A stretch of DNA of 16,421 nucleotides from JAIBJN01 sp035461525 (GTDB lineage Bacteria > Actinomycetota > Thermoleophilia > Gaiellales > Gaiellaceae), in NCBI GenBank assembly GCA_035461525.1, contig DATHVD010000090.1, forward strand, positions 1-16,421, written 5' to 3'. The translations under genes and the position numbers were made by a program. Below are positions 5,601-16,421 of this stretch, one piece after another. Under the pieces are notes generated by a model. It saw only the letters and a program-made list of their open reading frames with translations. It was not told where the DNA came from and ran no database searches. Position 1 is the first letter of the stretch; every line of letters begins with the position of its first letter.

Positions 5601-5897
5601 CTAGACGGCTGCCCCCTCGAAGATCTCGATCTTGTCGCCGGGCCTCAGCTCGACGATGGCCTTCTTCCAGCCGGGCCTCTGCCCGCGCGTCCAGCCGCGG
5701 CGCTTCGGCTTCGGGCGCACCTTGAGAACGTTCACCGAGACGACCTTGACGTCGAAGAGCTCCTCGACGGCCTGGCGGATCTGCGTCTTGTGCGCGTTGG
5801 GATGCACCTTGAAGGAGTACTTGTTGTCCTCGATGAGGCTGTAGCTCTTCTCCGAGACGACCGGAGCGAGGACGACCTGGTGCGGATCGAGGCTCAT
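5601..5897 (-). CDS. rplW: 50S ribosomal protein L23
   Basis: L23 sits at the peptide tunnel exit beside L29 and is the trigger factor and SRP docking site. The 98 residues read MSLDPHQVVLAPVVSEKSYS, then NKYSFKVHPNAHKTQIRQAV, EELFDVKVVSVNVLKVRPKP and the loop KRRGWTRGQRPGWKKAIVEL, ending GDKIEIFEGAAV. ATG at 5897 is chosen: GGAGGTG lies eight bases ahead, and the codon overlaps the rplD TGA by four bases (ATGA). The frame is open further upstream within rplD, but that part has no L23 similarity. Confidence 0.97.
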   Translation of the reverse strand: MSLDPHQVVLAPVVSEKSYSLIEDNKYSFKVHPNAHKTQIRQAVEELFDVKVVSVNVLKVRPKPKRRGWTRGQRPGWKKAIVELRPGDKIEIFEGAAV

Positions 5898-6526
5898 CGG
5901 CCCGTCACCTCCGTGATCCGTTCGAGGGCACCCTCGGTGGCGAGAACGGAGCGCGCCCAGACGAGCGCGCCGACCTCCAGCTCCGAGGGCTCGAGCACGA
6001 GCACCTTGTCGAGGTTCCGGAAGCTCTTCACGAGCGTCTCCTCCTCCGGGAGGGCGACGACGAGGAGCGGCGAGGCGGCGCCCCAGGCGGCGACGAACGC
6101 CGCCGCGTCCTTCGTGGAAGGGGCCTCGAAGAGCCCGCCGCCCACGACGGCGAGCGTCCCCCGGCCGGCGTGATCGGAGAGCGCGGAGCGGAAAGCCGAA
6201 CGGCGCGCCTTGCGGTTCACCTTCAGCTCGTAGCTGCGCGGCCTCGGCGCAAAGGCGACGCCGCCGCCCGTCCACTGCGGAGCGCGGGTCGAGCCGGCCC
6301 GCGCGCGGCCCGTGCCCTTCTGGCGCCACGGCTTGGACGTCCCGCCGGAGACGAGGCTGCGGTTCTTCGCCGCCTGCGTCCCCGACCGGGCGGCGGCTGC
6401 CTCGGCGCGCACCGCCTCGTGGACGAGGTGGGGCTTGACCTCGGCGCCGAACACGCCGGCGGCGAGGGTCAGGTCCTTGGCCTTCTTCCCGGACGCGTCG
6501 AGCACGGGTGCCTTCGGCGCTGCCAT
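5894..6526 (-). CDS. rplD: 50S ribosomal protein L4
   Basis: L4 binds 23S rRNA domain I and extends a loop into the peptide tunnel next to L22. In E. coli it also represses the S10 operon. The tunnel loop is evident at about residues 59-90 (VSGGTSKPWRQKGTGRARAG, STRAPQWTGGGVAFAP), followed by YELKVNRKARRSAFRSALSD. The C-terminal globular part carries FRNLDKVLVLEPSELEVGAL. The length of 210 residues is typical. ATG at 6526 shares its A with the rplC stop (TGATG); GGGAGGA is about nine bases upstream. The last bases overlap rplW (ATGA). Confidence 0.97.
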   Translation of the reverse strand: MAAPKAPVLDASGKKAKDLTLAAGVFGAEVKPHLVHEAVRAEAAAARSGTQAAKNRSLVSGGTSKPWRQKGTGRARAGSTRAPQWTGGGVAFAPRPRSYELKVNRKARRSAFRSALSDHAGRGTLAVVGGGLFEAPSTKDAAAFVAAWGAASPLLVVALPEEETLVKSFRNLDKVLVLEPSELEVGALVWARSVLATEGALERITEVTGR

Positions 6527-7146
6527 CAGCGGACGTCCTCCCGGATGACCACGAGTGCGTTGCGATGCCCGGGGACGGCGCCCTTGACGAGGAGCAGGTT
6601 CTGCTCCACGTCGCGGTCGACGACCGTGAGCCCGAGCTGGGTCACCGTCTTCCCGCCCATGCGCCCGGCCATCTTCTGGCCCTTGAAGACGCGCGAGGGC
6701 GTCGCCGAGGCGCCGATCGAGCCGGGCTTGCGGACGTTGTGCGAGCCGTGGCTGACGGGGCCCCGGGCGAAGTTGTGGCGCTTGATCGTCCCCTGGAAGC
6801 CCTTGCCGATCGAGATCCCGGAGACCTTGACGCGGTCGCCGGGCTCGAACGTCTCGACGGTCACGGTCTCCCCGGTGGCGAGCTCGCTCGGCCCGCGCAG
6901 CTCGACGAGCCGCCGGTGCGGGCCGACCCCGTGCTTGGCCAGGTGGCCGGCCTCGGGCTTCGTGATCTTGCGCTCGGGCACGGCGTCGAAGGCGAGCTGG
7001 ACGGCGTCGTAGCCGTCGTTCTCCTCGGTCCGCACCGCGACCACCGGACAGGGCCCCGCCTCGATCACGGTCACGGACGTGAGCCGGCCGGTCTCCTGGT
7101 CGAAGACCTGCGTCATGCCCAGCTTCCTACCGACGATGCCCTTCAC
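6526..7146 (-). CDS. rplC: 50S ribosomal protein L3
   Basis: L3 is an early assembly protein whose extension reaches the peptidyl transferase centre. The 206 residues are typical: MKGIVGRKLGMTQVFDQETG at the start, VTVIEAGPCPVVAVRT, then the extension SHGSHNVRKPGSIGASATPS and RVFKGQKMAGRMGGKTVT, and QNLLLVKGAVPGHRNALVVI at the end. The start is GTG at 7146, overlapping the rpsJ TGA by four bases (GTGA). No strong Shine-Dalgarno is visible, so coupling to rpsJ is likely to carry initiation. Confidence 0.97.
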   Translation of the reverse strand: MKGIVGRKLGMTQVFDQETGRLTSVTVIEAGPCPVVAVRTEENDGYDAVQLAFDAVPERKITKPEAGHLAKHGVGPHRRLVELRGPSELATGETVTVETFEPGDRVKVSGISIGKGFQGTIKRHNFARGPVSHGSHNVRKPGSIGASATPSRVFKGQKMAGRMGGKTVTQLGLTVVDRDVEQNLLLVKGAVPGHRNALVVIREDVR

Positions 7147-7451
7147 AGCTTGATCTCGATGTCCACGCCCGCAGGGAGATCCAGCCGCATCAGGGAGTCC
7201 ACCGTCTTCGGGGTCGGCGAGTGGATGTCGATCAGGCGCTTGTGCGTGCGCACCTCGAAGTGCTCACGGGAGTCCTTGTCCTTGAACGGGCTGCGGATCA
7301 CCGTGTAGACGTTCTTCTCGGTGGGCAGCGGCACCGGGCCGGTGACGGTGGCGCCGGTGCGCTGCGCCGTCTCGACGATCGACAGCGCCGACCGGTCGAG
7401 CTGCTGGTGGTCGTATCCCTTGAGACGGATGCGGATCTTCTGCTGGGCCAA
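7143..7451 (-). CDS. rpsJ: 30S ribosomal protein S10
   Basis: S10 is a 30S head protein that also partners NusB in transcription antitermination. The 102 residues match the family: MAQQKIRIRLKGYDHQQLDR, VETAQRTGATVTGPVPLPTE, NVYTVIRSPFKDKDSREHFE and VRTHKRLIDIHSPTPKTVDS. The start is TTG at 7451, with only a weak AGGAAGA about nine bases ahead; no other start gives the conserved N-terminus. In E. coli rpsJ heads its own operon behind a long L4-responsive leader. Here it follows tuf by just 12 bases, so it is almost certainly co-transcribed with the str genes. Confidence 0.97.
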   Translation of the reverse strand: MAQQKIRIRLKGYDHQQLDRSALSIVETAQRTGATVTGPVPLPTEKNVYTVIRSPFKDKDSREHFEVRTHKRLIDIHSPTPKTVDSLMRLDLPAGVDIEIKL

Positions 7452-7463
7452 CGGGTTGTCTTC

Positions 7464-8654
<1,191 letters not shown>

Positions 8655-8672
8655 CAGCTCCTCCGGTGGTCT

Positions 8673-10772
8673 CTACGTTCCCCGCGCGGCGGACACGATC
8701 TCGGTTGCGATCGTCTGCGGCGCCTCTTCGTAGCGGTCGAATTGCATGGTGAAGGTCGCGCGTCCCTGGGTCGTCGACCGCAGGTCCGTCGCGTACCCGA
8801 ACATCGTCGCAAGCGGGACGCGGGCGCGAATCGCCTGCGCGTTGCCGCGCGGCTCGAGGCCCTCGACGCGGCCCCGGCGCGAGTTGAGGTCGCCCATGAC
8901 GTCCCCGAGGTACTCCTCGGGCGTCACGACCTCGACGGACATGATCGGCTCGAGCAGCTTCGGCTTCGCCCGCTCCATCGCGGCCTTGAAGGCCATGGAG
9001 CCCGCGACCTTGAACGCCATCTCGCTCGAGTCCACGTCGTGGTACGAGCCGTCGACGAGCTCGACGCGCACGTCCACGACCGGATATCCGGCGAGGATGC
9101 CGGACTCCATCGCCTCCTGGATGCCGAGGTCCACGGACGGGATGAACTCCTTCGGCACCTTGCCGCCGACGATCCGGTCGATGAACTCGTAGCCCTCGCC
9201 CGGACCGGACGGCTCCATGTTGATGACCGCATGGCCGTACTGGCCCCGGCCGCCGGTCTGCCGGACGAAGCGGCCCTGGATCTTCTCGACGGCCTTGCCG
9301 ATCGTCTCCCGGTAGGCGACCTGCGGGCGCCCGACGTTGGCGTCCACGGAGAACTCGCGCAGGAGGCGGTCGACGATGATCTCGAGGTGGAGCTCCCCCA
9401 TCCCGGCGATGAGCGTCTGCCCCGTCTCCTCGTCCGTACGGACGCGGAAGGTGGGATCCTCCTCGGAGAGCCGCGTGAGCCCCTGCGAGAGCTTGTCCTG
9501 GTCGGCCTTCGTCCGCGGCTCGATGGCGACCGAGATCACCGGCTCGGGGAACTCCATCGACTCGAGCCGGATCGGGGCCGTGTCCGTGGCGAGCGTGTCG
9601 CCCGTCGTGGTCGCCTTGAGGCCGACGGCGGCGACGATCTCGCCGGCGCCGATCTCCTCGCGCTCCTCACGGTGGTTCGCGTGCATCTGGAGCAGGCGCC
9701 CGACACGCTCGGTCTTGCCAGTGGTGACGTTGAGCACGCGCTCCCCGGCCTTGACCTTGCCGGAGTAGACGCGGAAGTACGTGAGCTTGCCGACGTACGG
9801 GTCGCTCATCACCTTGAAGGCGAGCGCGGAGAACGGCTCGCCCTCTGAGGGCCGGCGGGAGAGCTCGTGCCCCGTGCGCGGGTCGACCCCGTGCACCGGT
9901 GGGACGTCGAGGGGGCTCGGAAGGTAGTCGATGACGGCGTCGAGGAGCGGCTGCACGCCCTTGTTCTTGAAGGCGGAGCCGCCGAAGACCGGCGTGACGG
10001 CGATCTCGAGCGTCGCGCGGCGGAGGGTCCGCCGGATCATCTCCGGCGTGACCGCGTCCTCGTCCGTCAGGTACGTCTCCAGGAGCTCCTCGTCGTGCTC
10101 GGCCACGGCGTCGATGAGCTGGTGGTGGTACTCCTCCGCCTGCTCGCGCAGCTCGTCGGGGATCTCGGCCACGGACATCTTCGTGCCGAGGTCGTCGTCC
10201 CAGACGACGGCGTTCATCTCGACGACGTCGACGACGCCGCGGAAGTGCTCCTCCTGGCCGACCGGGAGCTGCACCGGCACCGGGCGCGCTCCGAGGCGGT
10301 CGACCATCGACTGGACGGCGGCGAAGAAGTCGGCGCCCGTCCGGTCCATCTTGTTGATGAAGGCGATGCGCGGGACGCGGTAGCGGTCCGCCTGGCGCCA
10401 TACGGTCTCCGACTGCGGCTCGACGCCCGCGACGGAGTCGAAGACGGCGATCGCGCCGTCGAGGACGCGGAGGCTGCGCTCGACTTCGACCGTGAAGTCC
10501 ACGTGCCCGGGCGTATCGATTATGTTGATGCGAAAATCGCGCCAGAACGCCGTCGTGGCCGCCGATGTGATCGTGATGCCGCGCTCCTGCTCCTGCGCCA
10601 TCCAGTCCATGACGGCCGCGCCTTCGTGGACCTCGCCCATCTTGTGGGTGCGGCCCGTGTAGTACAGGATCCGCTCGGTCGTCGTCGTCTTGCCCGCGTC
10701 GATGTGGGCCATGATCCCGATGTTGCGGACATGGTCGAGCCCGACCGTCCCGCGCGTCTTCGTCGTCGCCAC
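8673..10772 (-). CDS. fusA: Elongation factor G
   Basis: EF-G catalyses GTP-driven translocation and, with RRF, ribosome recycling. Numbering from 10772 (699 residues), the G domain shows AHIDAGKT (22-29), RGITI (64-68), DTPGH (86-90) and NKMD (140-143). Domain II contains SDPYVGKLTYFRVYSGKVKAG. Domain IV carries QTGGRGQYGHAVI and the tip loop DGSYHDVDSSEMAFKVAGSM typical of canonical EF-G1; domain V has PIMSVEVVTPEEYLGDVMGD and LNSRRGRVEG. I prefer the GTG at 10772 because AGGTGG (10783-10778) lies five bases ahead. A GTG at 10781 would add three residues (MVA) and overlap rpsG by seven bases but has no Shine-Dalgarno. With the chosen start, two bases separate it from rpsG. Confidence 0.97.
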   Translation of the reverse strand: MATTKTRGTVGLDHVRNIGIMAHIDAGKTTTTERILYYTGRTHKMGEVHEGAAVMDWMAQEQERGITITSAATTAFWRDFRINIIDTPGHVDFTVEVERSLRVLDGAIAVFDSVAGVEPQSETVWRQADRYRVPRIAFINKMDRTGADFFAAVQSMVDRLGARPVPVQLPVGQEEHFRGVVDVVEMNAVVWDDDLGTKMSVAEIPDELREQAEEYHHQLIDAVAEHDEELLETYLTDEDAVTPEMIRRTLRRATLEIAVTPVFGGSAFKNKGVQPLLDAVIDYLPSPLDVPPVHGVDPRTGHELSRRPSEGEPFSALAFKVMSDPYVGKLTYFRVYSGKVKAGERVLNVTTGKTERVGRLLQMHANHREEREEIGAGEIVAAVGLKATTTGDTLATDTAPIRLESMEFPEPVISVAIEPRTKADQDKLSQGLTRLSEEDPTFRVRTDEETGQTLIAGMGELHLEIIVDRLLREFSVDANVGRPQVAYRETIGKAVEKIQGRFVRQTGGRGQYGHAVINMEPSGPGEGYEFIDRIVGGKVPKEFIPSVDLGIQEAMESGILAGYPVVDVRVELVDGSYHDVDSSEMAFKVAGSMAFKAAMERAKPKLLEPIMSVEVVTPEEYLGDVMGDLNSRRGRVEGLEPRGNAQAIRARVPLATMFGYATDLRSTTQGRATFTMQFDRYEEAPQTIATEIVSAARGT

Positions 10773-10774
10773 GG

Positions 10775-11245
10775 CTACCACCTGTAGTGGGCGAAGGCCT
10801 TGTTGGCCTGCGCCATCCGGTAGAGGTCGTCCTTGCGCTTGTAGGCGCCGCCCTGCTGGTTGATCGCGTCGAGGATCTCGTTGGCGAGCTTCTCGTCCAT
10901 CTGCTTCTCGCGCCGCTCGCGCGCGTAGCCGACGAGCCAGCGCACCGCGAGAGTGCGCGCGCGGCGCTGCGGGACCTCGACGGGCACCTGGTAGTTGGCG
11001 CCGCCGACGCGGCGCGAGCGCACCTCGAGCACGGGCGTCACCGTCTTGATCGCCTGCTCGAGCACCTCCGCGGGCGGCTTGCCCGTGCGCTCGCCCACCT
11101 TGTCGAGCGCGGCGTACACGATCCGCTCGGCGGTCGACTTCTTGCCCTGGAGCATGACCTTGTTCACGACCTGCGTGACGAGCTTCGAGCTGTAGACGGG
11201 ATCCGGATCGAGCTGCCGGACCGGAACCTCGGCGCGACGCGGCAC
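10775..11245 (-). CDS. rpsG: 30S ribosomal protein S7
   Basis: S7 nucleates assembly of the 30S head and contacts E-site tRNA. The frame gives exactly the canonical 156 residues: MPRRAEVPVRQLDPDPVYSS, KLVTQVVNKVMLQGKKSTAE, VRSRRVGGANYQVPVEVPQR, RRARTLAVRWLVGYARERRE, and the C-terminal RKDDLYRMAQANKAFAHYRW. The start is GTG at 11245, with GGGGGAG six bases ahead spanning the rpsL stop region. The frame is open upstream into rpsL but that part is not S7. Only two bases separate it from rpsL, so the E. coli-type S7 repressor site in an rpsL-rpsG spacer cannot be present in that form. Confidence 0.97.
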   Translation of the reverse strand: MPRRAEVPVRQLDPDPVYSSKLVTQVVNKVMLQGKKSTAERIVYAALDKVGERTGKPPAEVLEQAIKTVTPVLEVRSRRVGGANYQVPVEVPQRRARTLAVRWLVGYARERREKQMDEKLANEILDAINQQGGAYKRKDDLYRMAQANKAFAHYRW

Positions 11246-11247
11246 TG

Positions 11248-11619
11248 CTAGCTCCCCCGCTTCGCGCCGTACTTGGAGCGGGCCTGCCGCCGGTCGGCGA
11301 CGCCGCCGGCGTCGAGCGCGGCGCGGATCACCTTGTAGCGGAAGCCCGGCAGGTCCTTGACGCGCCCGCCGCGGATGAGGACGACCGAGTGCTCCTGGAG
11401 GTTGTGACCCTCCCCGGGGATGTACGCGCCCACCTCCATCTGGTTCGTGAGCCGGACCCGCGCGACCTTCCGCAGCGCCGAGTTCGGCTTCTTGGGGGTG
11501 GTCGTGTACACGCGCGTGCAAACCCCCCGCTTCTGCGGGGCGCCGCGGAGGGCGGGTGTCTTGGCCTTCGTCGGCGGGGTCTGGCGACCCTTCCGCACGA
11601 GCTGGTTCACGGTCGGCAC
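11248..11619 (-). CDS. rpsL: 30S ribosomal protein S12
   Basis: S12 sits at the decoding centre and controls fidelity. The 123 residues read MPTVNQLVRKGRQTPPTKAK, PQKRGVCTRVYTTTPKKPNS, GEGHNLQEHSVVLIRGGRVK and DLPGFRYKVIRAALDAGGVA. The streptomycin-determining lysines are wild type (PKKPNS at 43-44, and K88 in RVKDLP). Asp89, the site of RimO methylthiolation in E. coli, is present. The start is GTG at 11619, preceded by a purine-rich AGGAAAGAGAGAG. It is the first gene of the fused str-S10-spc operon, with about 230 bases to the divergent GGDEF gene. Confidence 0.98.
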   Translation of the reverse strand: MPTVNQLVRKGRQTPPTKAKTPALRGAPQKRGVCTRVYTTTPKKPNSALRKVARVRLTNQMEVGAYIPGEGHNLQEHSVVLIRGGRVKDLPGFRYKVIRAALDAGGVADRRQARSKYGAKRGS

Positions 11620-11672
11620 GCGTGCTCTCTCTTTCCTGTCGTCTCTCGTCTCTCGACGGCTTCAGACGCAAC

Positions 11673-11716
11673 AAAAGGCCGGCGTGGGGCAGGCCCATGC
11701 CGAACCTCGCGGCATG
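11673..11716 (-). promoter_or_regulatory. Two overlapping hairpins upstream of rpsL, possible attenuator
   Basis: In the minus-strand sequence CATGCCG (11716-11710) can pair with CGGCATG (11702-11696) across a seven-base loop. The same CGGCATG, extended to CGGCATGGG (11702-11694), can instead pair with CCCACGCCG (11688-11680), with one A-C mismatch and a five-base loop; this second hairpin is followed by GCC and TTTTGTT (11676-11670). The two are mutually exclusive, the geometry of an attenuator. Whether both are transcribed depends on the unmapped start site. Confidence 0.35.
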
Positions 11717-11722
11717 CTAGCA
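11714..11722 (-). promoter_or_regulatory. Weak candidate extended -10 for the str operon
   Basis: TGC-TAGCAT (11722-11714) resembles an extended -10 element (TGnTATAAT, four of six in the hexamer). The sequence 17 bases upstream (TGCGGC) is a poor -35. If used, transcription would begin near 11707, inside the leader hairpin region, which would exclude the full attenuator model. A GTGACA at 11807-11802 is a good -35 hexamer but has no well-spaced -10. Confidence 0.2.
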
Positions 11723-11775
11723 GGTCTCGCCGGGTTGCCGCAGCCGCGGGCCGGCGCGCTCCGGGCGCTTGTCGA

Positions 11776-11804
11776 TTGTCGCCGGGAGGATCCGCGCGTA
11801 TTGT
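11776..11804 (+). promoter_or_regulatory. Candidate sigma-70-type promoter of the GGDEF gene
   Basis: TTGTCG (11776-11781) and TATTGT (11799-11804) are separated by exactly 17 bases, each matching the vegetative consensus at four of six positions. Predicted initiation is around 11811, leaving a leader of about 37 bases before the ATG at 11848 with GGGAG upstream of it. There is no experimental support. Confidence 0.4.
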
Positions 11805-11847
11805 CACGATCGCGACGGCCGGTTCGCCCGCCGGGAGAAACGTGCGC

Positions 11848-12993
11848 ATGCCTCCCTATGCCGACACCGCCACCTGGATCGCCGTGGGCTTCGCGGTCGG
11901 CGCAGCTGTGCTCGCGCTCGCCGCCTTGCTCGTCCTCCTCGGGCTCGTGCTCCGCCGCGGCCGCCTCGAGCAGCCCGGCAGCCGCGAGACGGCCGCGGCC
12001 CTCGCCGACGCCCGCGAGGAGTCCCGCCGCTCGCGCGAGCTCGCGGACATCGCCTCGACGCTCGACCTCGACGCCGTGCTGGAGCGCACGCTCCACGCCG
12101 CCTCGGAGTCGACCGGCGTCGAGGCGGCGATGGCCGTCCTGAGCCGGGACGACGAGGAGCCGCTCGTCGCCACCATCGGACTCACCGCCGAGGAGGCCCT
12201 GCGGCAGCCCGTCTCGACGCGGCCGCCGGGCGCCGCGCGCGCCGTCCGGATCGGCTACCACTACGGCCCGGAGGATGCGCCGCCCGACGACGCGGAGGAC
12301 GGGCGCATCGGCGGCGGCGTCGCCGTGCCCGTCCGCGACGGCGACGACGTGCTCGGGACGCTCGCCCTCTTCTGGCGCGGCGCACGTGCCCGCGAGGAGG
12401 ACGAGGCCGTCGCCCGCCTCGAGGAGCTCGCCGCGGGCGCCGCGCCGGCGATCAGGAACGCGCGGCGCTTCTACGAGGCGCGGCGCCTCGCCGACCTCGA
12501 CCCGCTCACGTCCCTCGGAAACCGGCGCTTCTTCTACGCGACGCTCGAGCGCGAGTGCGCCCGCGCCGACCGCTACGAGCGCCGGCTCGCGCTCGTCGTC
12601 CTCGACGTGGACGACTTCAAGGAGATCAACGACCGCATCGGCCACCTGGCCGGCGACCGCGTCCTGGCGGAGGTGGCCGGGCGCGTCCGCCGCGCAACCC
12701 GCGCCACCGACGTGGCCTGCCGCGTGGGCGGCGACGAGCTGGCAGTGATCCTGCCGGAGGCCGGGGAGGCCGACGCCGAGAGCCTCTTCCGCCGCGTCCA
12801 GCTCGAACTCGCAGGCGGCATCGGCGAGAGCGCGGAGCGCGTCCGCCTCTCGGCGGGGATCGCGGGGCTGCGCCCGCAGGACGACGCCGTGGCGCTCTTC
12901 CAGCGCGCCGACGAGGCGCTCTACCGGGCGAAGCAGGAGGGCAAGGGGCACGCCCGCCGGGCAGGCGGCGAGGAGCGGGCCGGCCGGAGCTAG
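11848..12993 (+). CDS. Membrane-anchored GAF-GGDEF diguanylate cyclase
   Basis: Likely makes cyclic di-GMP from two GTP. The 381 residues contain one N-terminal transmembrane helix (about 9-35, then RRGR), a short helical linker, a GAF-like sensor domain (about 64-210, starting ELADIASTLDLDAVLERTL), and a GGDEF domain (about 215-367). Catalytic landmarks are DPLTSLGNRRFF (218-229), LDVDDFKEINDRIGHLAGD (252-270), the signature GGDEL (294-298) and ADEALYRAKQEGKGH. The product-inhibition site RxxD (R285-D288) lies five residues before the signature. The last signature residue is Leu rather than Phe, a change found in active enzymes. ATG at 11848 is chosen; a GTG two codons earlier is possible and closer to GGGAG. 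The open frame further upstream is antisense to rpsL. It is the only plus-strand gene, divergent from rpsL, with no EAL domain. Confidence 0.93.
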   Translation: MPPYADTATWIAVGFAVGAAVLALAALLVLLGLVLRRGRLEQPGSRETAAALADAREESRRSRELADIASTLDLDAVLERTLHAASESTGVEAAMAVLSRDDEEPLVATIGLTAEEALRQPVSTRPPGAARAVRIGYHYGPEDAPPDDAEDGRIGGGVAVPVRDGDDVLGTLALFWRGARAREEDEAVARLEELAAGAAPAIRNARRFYEARRLADLDPLTSLGNRRFFYATLERECARADRYERRLALVVLDVDDFKEINDRIGHLAGDRVLAEVAGRVRRATRATDVACRVGGDELAVILPEAGEADAESLFRRVQLELAGGIGESAERVRLSAGIAGLRPQDDAVALFQRADEALYRAKQEGKGHARRAGGEERAGRS

Positions 12994-12996
12994 GTG

Positions 12997-13173
12997 CTAG
13001 AAGCGTCCGGTGGTGCGGGCGACTTCCTGCTCGCGCCGGCGGACGAGGTTGCGGACGTCCTCGAGGAAGCGCGCGCAGTCGGACTCGAGCTCCCGCGAGA
13101 GGAACGCACCCGGCGGGGAGGGCGCCGCCTCTTCCGGCGCAGCTGCATGCTCGCGATCCTCGGGACCAACCAC
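12997..13173 (-). CDS. Hypothetical small charged protein, about 58 residues
   Basis: I do not recognise this protein. It ends LSRELESDCARFLEDVRNLV and RRREQEVARTTGRF, a charged segment likely to form an amphipathic helix, with no membrane segment. Coding character is strong: 40 of its last 43 sense codons end in G or C, like the neighbouring genes. The 5' part is weaker, so the start is uncertain: GTG at 13173 has GGGGAGG three bases ahead (58 residues), whereas TTG at 13209 (70 residues) coincides with a DnaA-box-like sequence and lacks a good ribosome site. It is tail to tail with the GGDEF gene, three bases apart, with no terminator between. In 13174-13340, upstream of it, I see no other gene and no convincing promoter. 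The rpoC terminator separates it from rpoC. Confidence 0.55.
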   Translation of the reverse strand: MVGPEDREHAAAPEEAAPSPPGAFLSRELESDCARFLEDVRNLVRRREQEVARTTGRF

Positions 13174-13191
13174 GTTCCTCCCCACCCTCGC

Positions 13192-13209
13192 TGTGGAATC
13201 TGTGGACAA
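13192..13209 (-). promoter_or_regulatory. DnaA-box-like 9-mer with a degenerate tandem copy
   Basis: The minus strand reads TTGTCCACA (13209-13201), identical to the DnaA box preferred in high-GC actinomycetes and one base from TTATCCACA. It is followed immediately by GATTCCACA (13200-13192), six of nine matching. A single good 9-mer can occur by chance; its position just upstream of the small gene is the only support for a regulatory role. Confidence 0.3.
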
Positions 13210-13340
13210 CGCCGCCCTACGTCACCGCCGGCCGCTTCCGGCGCTGCCCTGCTGCGCTGCGACGCGGGCAGTCTACGCCGCTCGGGGAGCCGGGTTGTCA
13301 CCCCTTCGAGGGATAGGCGAGGAAGTCCTCGCAAAGAGCG

Positions 13341-13374
13341 AAAAAAACGGAGGGCGCCCGTGGGCGCCCTCCGT
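13341..13374 (-). terminator. Rho-independent terminator of rpoC
   Basis: In the minus-strand transcript ACGGAGGGCGCCC (13374-13362 side) pairs perfectly with GGGCGCCCTCCGT (ending 13347): 13 base pairs around a minimal loop, followed by a run of seven U (13347-13341). It lies 25 bases after the rpoC stop and should insulate rpoBC from the downstream island and str operon. The plus strand has no U-run on the other side, so it is unidirectional. Confidence 0.95.
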
Positions 13375-13398
13375 CGATCCATCCGTACGCCGGCGGCG

Positions 13399-16421
<3,023 letters not shown>

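Noticed and set aside
4521..6173. A 550-codon plus-strand frame over rpsS, rplB and rplW.
   Set aside because: Antisense shadow of certain ribosomal genes; no family resemblance and no ribosome binding site of note.
11246..11698. Upstream extension of the S7 frame through rpsL to an ATG.
   Set aside because: It is a shifted reading of rpsL; the GTG at 11245 gives exactly 156 residues and has a good Shine-Dalgarno.
11389..11847. Upstream extension of the GGDEF frame into the region antisense to rpsL.
   Set aside because: No domain, antisense to S12, and the ATG at 11848 directly precedes the membrane helix with a nearby GGGAG.
13279..13310. GTGACA and TAGACT hexamers as a promoter for the small minus-strand gene.
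   Set aside because: The spacer would be 20 bases, too long for a confident vegetative promoter.

Overview
The window is a GC-rich bacterial chromosome segment carrying the end of rpoC and a compact ribosomal protein / elongation factor superoperon (str, S10 and the start of spc). Everything except one gene reads right to left on the minus strand. Very high GC at third codon positions, frequent GTG and TTG starts, an actinobacterial-looking S12, and acidic Ala/Glu/Pro-rich extensions on S3, S17 and L22 suggest a deep-branching actinomycete, possibly Thermoleophilia. The phylum is a reasonable inference; the class is a guess.

From right to left, the layout is as follows. 16421-13399 is the C-terminal three quarters of RNA polymerase beta', followed by a strong intrinsic terminator (13374-13341). 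13398-11620 is a small accessory island: a short hypothetical gene on the minus strand (stop at 12997), and a divergent plus-strand gene for a membrane-anchored GAF-GGDEF diguanylate cyclase (11848-12993), tail to tail with it. 11847-11620 is a divergent promoter region with a structured leader for the str operon. 11619-7464 is rpsL-rpsG-fusA-tuf. 7451-2243 is rpsJ-rplC-rplD-rplW-rplB-rpsS-rplV-rpsC-rplP. 2165-1 is rpmC-rpsQ-rplN-rplX-rplE, the last cut by the window edge.

From rpsL to rplE the annotated genes are separated by at most 18 bases, or overlap by 1 or 4 bases, with two exceptions: about 80 bases between rplB and rpsS, and about 80 bases between rplP and rpmC. Each gap holds a short open reading frame with a good Shine-Dalgarno sequence that ends by overlapping the next ribosomal gene. 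The second is built from a duplicated copy of the 3' end of rplP and its start codon lies inside a palindrome. These two short frames are the main candidates for something undescribed here.

Functionally, the window couples transcription (beta') and translation (30S and 50S proteins, EF-G, EF-Tu). The str, S10 and spc blocks appear fused, with no room for an E. coli-type S10 leader before rpsJ. The diguanylate cyclase is the only gene unrelated to the core machinery with a recognisable function.
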